A stretch of DNA of 50,727 nt from contig NZ_QVRA01000028.1 of the NCBI RefSeq assembly GCF_003591655.1, positions 1 to 50,727 of the forward strand, in the 5' to 3' direction. The notes beneath the pieces are model-generated. The model ran no database searches. It had not been told where the DNA came from and saw only the letters and a program-made list of their open reading frames with translations. Shown here one piece after another: positions 23,665 through 32,294 of this stretch; position 1 is the first letter of the stretch; each line of letters starts with the position of its first letter. Source of the stretch: Sphingobium terrigena (lineage in GTDB: Bacteria; Pseudomonadota; Alphaproteobacteria; Sphingomonadales; Sphingomonadaceae). Made by a program: the position numbers and the translations under genes.

Positions 23665-24309
23665 CTAGGCCGACCAGCTTGAGGCCAACGCGACAAGCTG
23701 GCGCAGAGCCCCGGCATCCGGTCGCTTGGCCAGCAGTTGCAGCATCGTTTCGGACTGCTCGCCATAGCCGTCGAGCGGTGTCGTCAGCAGCATAAGCTGC
23801 TCCCAGGGGTTCATATCGCCGAGGGCTTCCAGCACGAGCTTGAGACTGCTGACCGTCTCGCCGTCCACGAACTGGGCGGCCGGATAACGAGTCTCGGTCC
23901 CATAGGGCACGCCCAGGATTTGGCGGCGCTGGCGTTGCTTGTCGATGGCGGCCGCGCTCACGCCAAGCATCGTGGCAACATGCGCGCGATCGAGCATCCC
24001 ACCCGCTCGATCCGCCATTTCCTCGCGGACCCTGGCGGTCTTGTCGCGCGCAGCCTTGATGGCGTCCAGATCGGAAGGTGAGTCCGGTGCAATATCCCTA
24101 CGCGCCACGCTGAGCGCGTGCCGCGGGTCGGCGTCGCTACCGACAATATCGGCCAACGTATCCTCGCTGGCAGACTCGACGGCCTTTGCGATAGCCTTGG
24201 TCAGCACCTCAAGCGCCCGACGACGGAGCGTATCATTTGCCCCAACTGACGCCGTAAGGCGCGATCGGGAGACTGGGCGACGTGCCGGTATGGGTGCGGT
24301 AGTGGCCAT
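23665..24309 (-). CDS. Antitoxin of the RES pair, with long N-terminal region
   Basis: A 214-residue protein directly upstream of the RES gene. Residues about 105-140 contain a DNA-binding helix-turn-helix, LDRAHVATMLGVSAAAIDKQ, and the C-terminal part (LEALGDMNPWEQLMLLTTPL) resembles the MbcA/ParS/Xre toxin-binding domain. The first 100 residues are polar, with ASEDTLADIVGSDADPRHAL, and have no counterpart in short antitoxins I know. ATG 24309 is preferred; the frame is open to 24525 but that part overlaps the gene on the other strand. The function as antitoxin is inferred from context. Confidence 0.65.
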   Translation of the reverse strand: MATTAPIPARRPVSRSRLTASVGANDTLRRRALEVLTKAIAKAVESASEDTLADIVGSDADPRHALSVARRDIAPDSPSDLDAIKAARDKTARVREEMADRAGGMLDRAHVATMLGVSAAAIDKQRQRRQILGVPYGTETRYPAAQFVDGETVSSLKLVLEALGDMNPWEQLMLLTTPLDGYGEQSETMLQLLAKRPDAGALRQLVALASSWSA

Positions 24310-24451
24310 ATCTGTCCTTCCTGTCTTCCATATAGCAACAGATGACAGGTGGGACAAGTGCATTGGCTCAGCCATGGCTGGCCACGCGAGCGCATTGCAT
24401 CGACCAGATATCCGGAGGGGAGGGAGCGGTCGTGGCTTGAGGAGGTTGGCT

Positions 24452-24985
24452 ATGCGCCACGAATTTTTCCCCTCGAATCCAGATCGGCGATTCCAAAAGC
24501 GTGCGGATTTTGCTACAGCCGTCACGCACAGGAATGCGGATCAAATGTCGCCAGATTCTGCCACGAATACAGATGAACCGGTCGCCCCGGCCGAGGAGGG
24601 GGTTCGGCCGCGCGCCTCGGACTATCTGTGGCGGCCGTGGTACGCGAAGCTTTGGTGGGCTGCGATCCCGATCTATTGGGCCGGGATGGCAGCGTCCTTG
24701 AAGGTTCCGCCACTGCAGGACTTCTACGCAAGCGCGCTCGCCGGATATTTCAACGTCTTGTTCTTCCCGATGACCGCGCTGATGGTGTTGGGCGTTGGAT
24801 ATGCGCGTGTCGTCCTCGATCGCTTGGCAGAGGAATCCGTTCCCGGCGAGCCAAGTGATCATGACTTCGGACCAGGGCGTCGAGTTGGAGCGCCACCTCC
24901 GGGTTTCGATCCACTGGATCCACGCTCTGGTGCGCTTTGGATCGGCAACCCGTCGAATATTTTGAGGCAGTACCCGCGCCACTAA
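24452..24985 (+). CDS. Small membrane protein beside traG, unknown function
   Basis: A 177-residue protein (146 if ATG 24545 is used). ATG 24452 is preferred because GAGGAGG lies six bases before it. Two membrane segments follow a polar N-terminus: about residues 70-86 (LWWAAIPIYWAGMAASL) and 100-125 (GYFNVLFFPMTALMVLGVGY). The end is polar (PGFDPLDPRSGALW). It is transcribed toward traG and the stops overlap by four bases, so it is not part of the tra operon. Such a small membrane protein could serve exclusion or immunity; there is no direct evidence. Confidence 0.65.
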   Translation: MRHEFFPSNPDRRFQKRADFATAVTHRNADQMSPDSATNTDEPVAPAEEGVRPRASDYLWRPWYAKLWWAAIPIYWAGMAASLKVPPLQDFYASALAGYFNVLFFPMTALMVLGVGYARVVLDRLAEESVPGEPSDHDFGPGRRVGAPPPGFDPLDPRSGALWIGNPSNILRQYPRH

Positions 24986-27900
24986 CGCTTCTTGAATTCG
25001 GGATCGCCATCGAACGGCCCGTTAGCCAGGTCGTTGGAAAAGCGGCCGCTACCAAGCACCGACGATTGCTCAATCGACGTTAGCGGTCCAGTCAGGTCAG
25101 CAGTTCCGCGGCCTGAATCAGCTTCCCCAAGATAGCGGTTCCGAAGTCCCTCTGGTCCCAAAATCCGGCCGGACAACGTGTCGGTGAAAGTCTGCTCCGG
25201 ATTTGGGCTACGCGCTGCGGCACGTTCAGCCTCAGCAATCGCATTCCGAACATCATAGTTTATGATATCGAGATTGGCCTGAGCCGTTTCACTCGTCGCC
25301 CCCGTATCGGTGCTGCTGAATCCTAATTCGCCTCCGATCTTCCCTGATGTTGATTTTGCTGTTTTTCCCTGGCCACCGCGACCGCCCGATGTTTGTGTCG
25401 TGTCGACACTCCCACCAATCTGAGCACCAACCGTCGTTCCCATGATCGTTTGGTCCTGAGCGCTCCGTGTGACGGACCGCTGCCAACCGGTCTGGGCGAT
25501 CACGGCCTGAACATCACGCTGAAGCGTGTCGGCAACCTGCGGCTTCAGCCGCCAATCGCCCTTTCGGTCCATCTCGAACCCGCCGCGAAGCCAATTCGCC
25601 ATGGCTGCGTGGCCTTCCTCGCCGCCGCCCATGAAATGCTCGATCGTGTCCGGGCCAGCCTGCTTGCCTGCCTCGAACCGTGTGCTCGTATCGCTGCGTG
25701 CCGACTGCTGGAACCCCGCGCTGCTCGAGACCAGCAGGTCGTTCTCCGCAAAGCTGAAGCGGGCGGACCCACCATTCGCGAGCGCTCCAGCCTGGCTCTC
25801 GTTGATGAGGCCAGCACGAAGGAGCTGCCCCGCTTGGTCCGGCGTGACGTTCATCGCGAGATCGCCATTTTGCGCCATCGCCAACTCGCGCTTCGACATG
25901 GTGATGCCGTGGCCGCGTAGTAGCCCCTGCATTCGGCTGAGCCGCTCGTTCTCGACGATACGCGACATGCGTTCGTTGCCGGCGCGATCGGCGATACCGG
26001 CGGCGCCGCCTTCCGCCATATCGACCTGATTGCCGGCCGTTCGGCTCAGCGCCTGGATGAAGCTGTCGAGGCGCGCAGCCTCGCGCGTCGAGACGCCGGC
26101 CGCTGCGGCACCCTCGGCAAACCCGAAATTGTCGGACTGCCGGCGCTGCTCTCCGATCCGCGCCGCCGCGCGCGTGCCACCGGTTCCCACCTCGCGCTGG
26201 GCATCAAGCTTGCCCGAGCGCTCCGCAAAGTCATAGCCAGCGGCCTCGCGGGTCCGGCCATAGACACTGGTGCCCTCACGGGCTGCCTCGGAGGTCGCAC
26301 CGTCCGCGGTGCCGACCTGGGTCGCAGCATTGTAGGTTTCGAGGGCGTGAAGCACCTGCGCCTCGTTGCGGCCAGTTGCGCGGGAGAGCTGGGAGATGGC
26401 GGAGCTGCGGGCTTCGCCGGAAAGCGCGTTGACGAAGCTGATGCGGCGCGCGGTTTCCTGCGGCGAGAGGCCGAGCATCTGCGCGGCGTCGCGTTGACCC
26501 TGGTTGGTCCCGGTGCGCAGCGCCTGCTCGGTCGCGACATTGCCGCGCTCGATGCCTGCGACATTGTCTCCGGCGAAGTCCCGCCGGCCTTCCATCGCAC
26601 CGACGTGGACCTGCGCCGACGTCAGATCGTTGGCGAGCATCTGTTCCTGGTCATAGGTATTGGCGATCAGCTTGGCGAAGGTCGGATCGGATTGCGCCTC
26701 GCCGATCACGCCCGACGCCTTCAACTCGGCATCCTTCGCCGAATAGCCGCCGCGCTCGAAATGCCGCGTCGCCGCCTGCATCATCATCCCGTAAGCGCGC
26801 TGGTCGCCGAACGCGCGCCATTGGACCAGGTTCTGCGCAAATGCGCCGAACGCCTTCTCGCCCGCCTCGCCCCCGCCGAAATAATTGGTGCCAAGACGCC
26901 GGAGCGCGTCCTTCTCCGCGAACTGGTGGATCGCGCTGGTTGCGGCATTGGCCTGGACCGCGCGCGCTACCTGCGGGTCGCCCAGGTCGCGACCGTTCAA
27001 CGCGGGCGCCAGGCTGCCCATCTGCCGAGCACCCTCGATGCCGCCGAGCGCGAACGCCGTGCCTCCGGCCGTGCCGGGCCGCTCCCCGAGGATTCGGTTG
27101 GCTTCGCCGAAGGCGCGGTTGGTGCCGAAGGTGGAACGCTCGCCGAAATCCCCGAAGCTCGCAGCCGCACCAGCCCGGGCGCGGGTGCCGGAGGCCGACG
27201 CCTGGCTCTCAAGCGCCGACGCATAGCCCTCGGTGGTTGCCATGGGAGCCGCCGCGGCGGTGCCCTGGCCGGCGACACCAAGCGCACCGCTGGTGAAGGA
27301 CGTGAACACATTGCCCGAGAACCGGAACACCGTGAACACGAACGCGCCGGCGAGGCCCGCTGCCGCCGTGCGGAAACTGCCGAAGATCGCCAGAGCCTTC
27401 ATCGCAGCTGAAGGCGCCAGCAGCCAGGCATTGGCGCCGAGCGCGTTCGACCGCATTTCCTCGAGCACGTCGGCAGAGCGGCCGAGCGTCAGCTGATAAA
27501 TCCCGGCATCGATTACGCCCCAGAGCGCGACGAACACGAACAGGCCGAGAGCGAAGCTTGCGACGCGCAGGTTTATCGGCGTCAGGATGAACAGCAGCGC
27601 GACCGGGATCATGAACAGCATGATCCCGAACACGGTCGCGCGGATCGTCGGCATCCACTCGTTCGCGACCGACATGGTCGCCAGCCCGTTCGATACCACT
27701 GCGCGATTGGCCATCACGCGCGCCGCCGTTGCCGGTGAATCCTCGAACAGCACGTCGCCCACGGTGTTGCCGAGCAGGATATGGGTCATCAGCGCCTGGG
27801 TGGTGAGCGGACGCCCGAGCATCATCTGGCCCATCTCGCCCAGTTGCTCGCGGCATCGCGCGAGCTGTTGGGCGTTGCCGGTGTCGAACCCGGTCCGCGC

Positions 27901-28707
27901 GCAGACCTGGCGGCTATAGCCCTCGAACAGGGCCGGGTCGGACAGCCGATCCGAAATATGCGCCCAGGCGTCGGTACAGCTCACCGTCGTGCCGCCCTTG
28001 TCGGTCTCCGTATAGACCGTCGAGAAGGTCGCAGGTCCTGCCATCGCCGCAAATGCTGCTGGCAGGTCGGTGGTGGTGCGGAACAGCTTGTCATCGTCGA
28101 CGCCATAGGCAGCCGAGACGCGCGCAACCGGATAGCATTGGCGGACATAGTCCTTGATCGTCGCGTCGAGGAAGGTGTCGGTCATGGGACCGCGTGGACT
28201 GACGGCGTTGAGGAAAAGATCGAACGAATGGCCGCCGGCGCCGAACTCGATTTTCGCATCCGGATCGAGCGTATTGTCGTCGATCGTCTCGACCAGCGCG
28301 CGCTCGATCATGTTGGTCGCGCCCGCCACCAGCACCAGCAGGACGGGCACGTCGCCGACCGGCTGATAAGCATTGCGGACGCGGTCATAGACATGGACCG
28401 TCCCGGTGGTGGCGACGAGCCCGACGAACAGCCCGACGCCGATGAGGATCTGAAATCCGAACGCGACCAATCCCATGCCGGAACCCCGGACGCTGGCGAG
28501 CAGCGCGCCCAGACCGATGCCGACAGTCGCGACGATCAGCACCAGCGTCTCGTAACGCGGATCGGCGAAAATCATCGAGACCAAGCGGAACGCATCGACG
28601 GTCTCGGCGAAACCGTCATAGGTGTGGAAGCTGGTATCGACCGCCAGGGCCGGGGTCGCGGCAAGCAGCGCGGGCAGGGGGGCGAGAGCTCTGGTGAGGC
28701 GGCGCAC
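24982..28707 (-). CDS. traG: Conjugal transfer protein TraG
   Basis: A 1241-residue inner membrane protein of F-like systems. The N-terminal TraG_N part has a signal-anchor and several membrane helices (residues 1-23, 45-70, 75-100 and about 350-440). A Cys pair occurs in the periplasmic part. The long C-terminal half is polar, Ala/Arg/Gly-rich and without membrane segments (about 480-1241), as in TraG proteins that stabilise mating pairs and, in F, recognise the partner for entry exclusion. GTG 28707 is preceded by GAGGAGA. It is the last gene of the operon. Confidence 0.92.
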   Translation of the reverse strand: MRRLTRALAPLPALLAATPALAVDTSFHTYDGFAETVDAFRLVSMIFADPRYETLVLIVATVGIGLGALLASVRGSGMGLVAFGFQILIGVGLFVGLVATTGTVHVYDRVRNAYQPVGDVPVLLVLVAGATNMIERALVETIDDNTLDPDAKIEFGAGGHSFDLFLNAVSPRGPMTDTFLDATIKDYVRQCYPVARVSAAYGVDDDKLFRTTTDLPAAFAAMAGPATFSTVYTETDKGGTTVSCTDAWAHISDRLSDPALFEGYSRQVCARTGFDTGNAQQLARCREQLGEMGQMMLGRPLTTQALMTHILLGNTVGDVLFEDSPATAARVMANRAVVSNGLATMSVANEWMPTIRATVFGIMLFMIPVALLFILTPINLRVASFALGLFVFVALWGVIDAGIYQLTLGRSADVLEEMRSNALGANAWLLAPSAAMKALAIFGSFRTAAAGLAGAFVFTVFRFSGNVFTSFTSGALGVAGQGTAAAAPMATTEGYASALESQASASGTRARAGAAASFGDFGERSTFGTNRAFGEANRILGERPGTAGGTAFALGGIEGARQMGSLAPALNGRDLGDPQVARAVQANAATSAIHQFAEKDALRRLGTNYFGGGEAGEKAFGAFAQNLVQWRAFGDQRAYGMMMQAATRHFERGGYSAKDAELKASGVIGEAQSDPTFAKLIANTYDQEQMLANDLTSAQVHVGAMEGRRDFAGDNVAGIERGNVATEQALRTGTNQGQRDAAQMLGLSPQETARRISFVNALSGEARSSAISQLSRATGRNEAQVLHALETYNAATQVGTADGATSEAAREGTSVYGRTREAAGYDFAERSGKLDAQREVGTGGTRAAARIGEQRRQSDNFGFAEGAAAAGVSTREAARLDSFIQALSRTAGNQVDMAEGGAAGIADRAGNERMSRIVENERLSRMQGLLRGHGITMSKRELAMAQNGDLAMNVTPDQAGQLLRAGLINESQAGALANGGSARFSFAENDLLVSSSAGFQQSARSDTSTRFEAGKQAGPDTIEHFMGGGEEGHAAMANWLRGGFEMDRKGDWRLKPQVADTLQRDVQAVIAQTGWQRSVTRSAQDQTIMGTTVGAQIGGSVDTTQTSGGRGGQGKTAKSTSGKIGGELGFSSTDTGATSETAQANLDIINYDVRNAIAEAERAAARSPNPEQTFTDTLSGRILGPEGLRNRYLGEADSGRGTADLTGPLTSIEQSSVLGSGRFSNDLANGPFDGDPEFKKR

Positions 28708-28721
28708 GGCGATCTCCTCGG

Positions 28722-30149
28722 CTATTGGTTGCGTGCGGCGGCGGCGCCGGCGGCGTCGCGCGCATCGCGGTCGCGCTGGCGGATCAGGCCCGCATAGTTG
28801 GCGGAGAGGTTCGCCTGGTTGAGCGCCGCCATGTAGCTCTGGCGCATCTGCGCGCGCTGACGCAGCACCTCATCGCGCAGGTCGCGCAGCTGCTCGATCC
28901 CTTTGACGAGAATCCGCGTCTGACAAATATTGGCGCTGTTGCCGTCCGCGGCACCCGCCGCGCTGGCGCCCCGCTCGGCATTGCTCACGGCGAAGTCGAT
29001 GGAGCGCGTGAGATCGTTGAGCATCTGATAGGCGAGGGTCAGCGCCACCAGCTCATCGGTGTCGCCGATCACCGAATCCACCACGCCCTGGCGAACGCCC
29101 CATTCCAGCATGCGATAAACGGGCAGCGTCCGGACATTGGCGACGAACTGCCGCTCCTCGGCAGAGAGCGCGGCGCGCGTGCGGATCTTGGTGGCGATCG
29201 ACTGCATCCGCTCGCGCGCAAGGACCAGCGCGCCGCGGCCGGGGCCATCCTGCGAACAATCGGCGCCGGTCGGCGGCACGTTCAATGTTCGCTTCTGCAC
29301 GCGTCCAGTCAGGAAATCCTGCGCACTTTCGGTGTCTTGCGCCGGGCATTGGGGAATAGCCGTGAACAGCGGAACTTTGTCCGCGGGGTCCCAGCGCATA
29401 TAGACGTCGCCGACCCTGGCGCGCATCACGCTCGCCCAGTCGCCCGCGCCGACGCGAGTGGCGGCATGGCTCAAGAGCGAACCGGTGCGGAAGATCTCGG
29501 TCACTTCGGCCGGGCAGTTGGTCAGAGAATCGCGCAGATCCTCGGTCGGATTATTGTTGTTAGCCTCGATCCGCTCGCGGCTCTGCTGATAGCTCTTCGA
29601 GAAGCCTTGCTTGACCGAGCGATAGCCGGTCATCTCCTCGATGATGCCGGACATATTGTCGTCGCCCTTGGCGATCTGGACCATGCGGTTGGCGAGCCGG
29701 CAATCATTGACCTGGATCGAATTGAGGAAGTTGGTCGCCGCTTCCATCTTCGAGATGATGTTCCCCATTTTCTCGTCGAGCGTTTCGAGCAGGTACTGAA
29801 AGGCGACGGCGGGGGCGGCCTGAAGGATGCTCTCCAGCTTCTGGACCAGATAATCGGGATCGAGGAACGACATGCCGCCCAGGAACATGTCGATGCCGCC
29901 GCAGCCGGCCTTCACCTTGGGCAACGTCACCGACATCAGATAGTCGTTGTGGACATCGACCCGGCCCGACATCCCGCCGGCCGTCACATAGCCGCGGGTC
30001 TGATCCTCGAAGCTGCCGGGGCTCGTGTAGGTGACATTGTCGAACCAGCTCTCGGCCCAACTCTGCGCGCTCGCCGGTGCGGCACTCGCGCCGATCGCGA
30101 GGATGAGCCCCGTGAAGAGGATGCGGACGCGGGGAAGCGCTAGAAACAT
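28722..30149 (-). CDS. traH: Conjugal transfer pilus assembly protein TraH
   Basis: A 475-residue periplasmic protein. Signal peptide at residues 1-28 ending ASAAPASAQ. The TraH family features are visible: SWFDNVTYTSPGSFEDQTRG, YVTAGGMSGRVDVHNDYLMS, then AGCGGIDMFLGGMSFLDPDY near 85-105. A C-terminal coiled coil lies before the end (DLRDEVLRQRAQMRQSYMAA). TraH works with TraF, TraU and TrbB at the outer-membrane side of the channel during pilus extension. Start ATG 30149 with AGGAG upstream, and traG follows 14 bases after the stop. Confidence 0.93.
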   Translation of the reverse strand: MFLALPRVRILFTGLILAIGASAAPASAQSWAESWFDNVTYTSPGSFEDQTRGYVTAGGMSGRVDVHNDYLMSVTLPKVKAGCGGIDMFLGGMSFLDPDYLVQKLESILQAAPAVAFQYLLETLDEKMGNIISKMEAATNFLNSIQVNDCRLANRMVQIAKGDDNMSGIIEEMTGYRSVKQGFSKSYQQSRERIEANNNNPTEDLRDSLTNCPAEVTEIFRTGSLLSHAATRVGAGDWASVMRARVGDVYMRWDPADKVPLFTAIPQCPAQDTESAQDFLTGRVQKRTLNVPPTGADCSQDGPGRGALVLARERMQSIATKIRTRAALSAEERQFVANVRTLPVYRMLEWGVRQGVVDSVIGDTDELVALTLAYQMLNDLTRSIDFAVSNAERGASAAGAADGNSANICQTRILVKGIEQLRDLRDEVLRQRAQMRQSYMAALNQANLSANYAGLIRQRDRDARDAAGAAAARNQ

Positions 30150-30202
30150 GGCGGGCTCCTGTTGAGATCAAAGGGGAGGGGAGGTGCTGCGCCCGCCATT
30201 GC

Positions 30203-30784
30203 TCAGCGCCTTCCTTGCGGTCGCGCCGGCACCCCGACGATGCCGGTGAACTTCGACATGGCGCGCACGCCCACTGCGGGCCGGACGCCCGTCAGCATCT
30301 TCGCCGCCAGATAGAGGTTGCGCGCGAGATTGGGTCCGTGATCGGTTCCGACCGCGATCGGCACGACGCGCCCTGCGTCGGCGATCGGCCGCGCCCAGGC
30401 GACCGGGTTCCCGACCCAGGGCAGGCCCAGCCGTCCCGAGCGGATCATCGCTTCCTGGGCGCTGATCGTTCGGACCTGCCAGCCATATCGCTGTCCGAGC
30501 GTGGTGAGCTTGGTCCAGAGATCGCCACATGGAACGCAACCCGGGCTCGTGGTCATCTCGATGACGAACGCCGGTCCCTGACCACGCAGCGTGGCGTTGA
30601 AATCGTCCGGGAAATCACGCGTCACCGGAACCCGCGACAACCAGGCCTGCATGGTATTGCTGTCCGCGACCGGATGGATCGCGGCCCGCATGGCCTGCTC
30701 GCGCGTAACAGTCTGGGCAGCCGCAGCCGACCCGGTGGCGATCACGATGCCGGGAATGCCGATCAGGACGGCGAGCTTGATCAT
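30203..30784 (-). CDS. Periplasmic thioredoxin-like protein of the tra operon
   Basis: A 193-residue exported protein with a signal peptide (residues 1-23, ending AAAAQ). The thioredoxin-type site is Cys83-Val-Pro-Cys86 in SPGCVPCGDLW. This fits a TrbB-like disulfide isomerase, which in F helps fold TraH and TraN; the CVPC centre and the short length suit it. GIVGVPARPQ at the end has no cis-Pro signature I can fix. The start overlaps the traF stop (ATGA). It is the second of three thioredoxin-fold proteins in this operon. Confidence 0.75.
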   Translation of the reverse strand: MIKLAVLIGIPGIVIATGSAAAAQTVTREQAMRAAIHPVADSNTMQAWLSRVPVTRDFPDDFNATLRGQGPAFVIEMTTSPGCVPCGDLWTKLTTLGQRYGWQVRTISAQEAMIRSGRLGLPWVGNPVAWARPIADAGRVVPIAVGTDHGPNLARNLYLAAKMLTGVRPAVGVRAMSKFTGIVGVPARPQGRR

Positions 30785-31692
30785 CGATCCGGCCTCACAC
30801 TGGCATCGACAAGGTCGCCACCCAAGGCGCGTGGATCGGTCGCCGAGACCGGTCCGTTGCCGAGCGCGTCGAAAAATCCGTCATCCTCGCCGGGACCGGT
30901 CAGGAACTGTTCGGGGCGGATGTTGCCGCGCAGCAGCCGCACCGCCTGATAGGCCATTTGCGCTAGATTGGGGTATGCCTCGACGCCGCTCGCAATCACC
31001 ATGCGCTGCGGGCTGCCGCGGCGGATGACCATCGTGGTCGGCGTGATCTCGACGCCGAACCGTTGCCCGACCTCGGGCCGCTTGCCGACGTCCATCAAGG
31101 TGACCTGCCAGCCCATCTCCTCCTGGAAGCGCTGGACGATGGGCCATTGGACGCGGCAATAGCCGCAGGTCGATCGCGAAAACATGACCAGCGCAAATTC
31201 GCCCGCATGCGCCCGAAGATAAGCACGGCGGATCGCGTCCTTTTCCGCAGTGAGTTCGGCGCGGGCATCGCCGACCATCGGGTTGGCCGACTTCGAATTA
31301 AGCTCGGGATGCTGGAGCATCGCCAATTGTGTCACGCCGGCGAATGCCCGTGCCTTTCGTCGCGCAAAGTCCTGCAGCCGCCAGAAGTCGGCGACCGCGT
31401 CGACCGTCAGCACGGTTGCGGCATAATCGCGCTGCTGCTCGATCAGCTTGCGGATCTTGGGCGGGGTCCAGGTCGCGAGCTCCGCCATTGGCGGGATGGC
31501 CGGCTTCTGCAGCGCGTCTGGGTCATCCGACGGCGGCGAGGCCGGTTTGGGCGCTTCGTACCACCAATAGCCCTGCTTGAGTGTCGGGCGCGGCGCGGGC
31601 GCGGCGGTAGAGCTTTGCGCAAGCGCGGGCGTGGCTGAGAGCAGACCCATGGCAGCAGTCGCCACGATGATGTGAGTATGGCGCGCGTTCAC
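30781..31692 (-). CDS. traF: Conjugal transfer pilus assembly protein TraF
   Basis: A 303-residue periplasmic protein (GTG 31692, overlapping the preceding stop as GTGA). Signal peptide about 1-26. TraF signature segments: LKQGYWWYEAP near 40, then KLIEQQRDYAATVLTVDAVA near 82-101. The C-terminal thioredoxin fold is active-site type, with Cys176-Gly-Tyr-Cys179 in MFSRSTCGYCR, whereas F TraF lost its cysteines. EITPTTMVIRRG carries the cis-Pro. TraF assists assembly of the F pilus with TraH. Confidence 0.9.
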   Translation of the reverse strand: MNARHTHIIVATAAMGLLSATPALAQSSTAAPAPRPTLKQGYWWYEAPKPASPPSDDPDALQKPAIPPMAELATWTPPKIRKLIEQQRDYAATVLTVDAVADFWRLQDFARRKARAFAGVTQLAMLQHPELNSKSANPMVGDARAELTAEKDAIRRAYLRAHAGEFALVMFSRSTCGYCRVQWPIVQRFQEEMGWQVTLMDVGKRPEVGQRFGVEITPTTMVIRRGSPQRMVIASGVEAYPNLAQMAYQAVRLLRGNIRPEQFLTGPGEDDGFFDALGNGPVSATDPRALGGDLVDASVRPDR

Positions 31693-32294
31693 AGCAGCCG
31701 CTCCATCCGCGTCAGCTTGGCTGCGGGCACCAGGCCGAAATAGCGGCTGTCGAACCCGCGGGGATGATGCGAGCCGACATAGATCATGCCGGGCGGGATC
31801 ACGCCGCTCCACTGCATATGCTCGAGCTTCACGCCGTGGATGCCATAGGGAAGACTGACGCCGAGTAGATGGCCGTTGCAGAAATAGTGACCGTCCCATG
31901 CCTTGGGCGCGCCGATCGACGGCGTCACGATCATGGTCAGGCGCTCACCTGGCATGCACAGGGCATATTTGGTCACATTGACGGGCTTGGGTCCGGTGAT
32001 CGGGTGGCGGAGCGTGAACATCACATAGTCGCCCTTGGCGATTGGCCCGGGCGCTTTGCGCACCGCAAAGGCCTCGATCGAAGGGCTCATCACCAGGCTG
32101 ACCTTGGGAAGGGCGATTGCTGCGAGGAGGGCCACCGGCAGCACGAAGGCGAGCGCCCGCCACAGGCGGGTCGGTCGCGCCGGCTCGCCAAGGCCGGGCG
32201 CGCCAAGCGCGATTGCCGCCTTGCCCGGCAATCGCCGGAGCCGCGGCCAAAGCCCGAGGATGGCGCTAGCGAGCGCCCAGAAGAGCCTGAGCAT
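31689..32294 (-). CDS. S26 signal peptidase of the tra operon (TraF-RP4/TrhF-like)
   Basis: A 201-residue membrane-anchored peptidase. ATG 32294 is preferred; the longer open frame overlaps trbC heavily. One membrane helix lies near 45-60 (LWRALAFVLPVALLAAIALP). The catalytic serine is in SLVMSPSIEAFAV, where family members have M-x-PS, and the lysine in VTKYALCMPGERL. GVIPPGMIYVGSHHPRGFDS is the last conserved box, usually GxxxxxGxxSxDSR. In IncP and IncH systems such enzymes trim and circularise the pilin. The position between trbC and traF is typical of IncH/SXT-like operons rather than F itself. Confidence 0.82.
   Translation of the reverse strand: MLRLFWALASAILGLWPRLRRLPGKAAIALGAPGLGEPARPTRLWRALAFVLPVALLAAIALPKVSLVMSPSIEAFAVRKAPGPIAKGDYVMFTLRHPITGPKPVNVTKYALCMPGERLTMIVTPSIGAPKAWDGHYFCNGHLLGVSLPYGIHGVKLEHMQWSGVIPPGMIYVGSHHPRGFDSRYFGLVPAAKLTRMERLL

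Noticed and set aside
24439..24545. The small membrane gene as an entry-exclusion (TraS-like) gene
   Set aside because: Position beside traG and two membrane helices are suggestive, but no sequence feature supports it; left as unknown.
25393..28797. Several plus-strand frames of 100-350 codons opposite traG
   Set aside because: All lie antisense to traG; composition mirrors the reverse strand and none shows a domain or ribosome site.
28725..30143. Plus-strand frame of 472 codons opposite traH
   Set aside because: Same length as traH because of GC-rich codon mirroring; no recognisable protein features.
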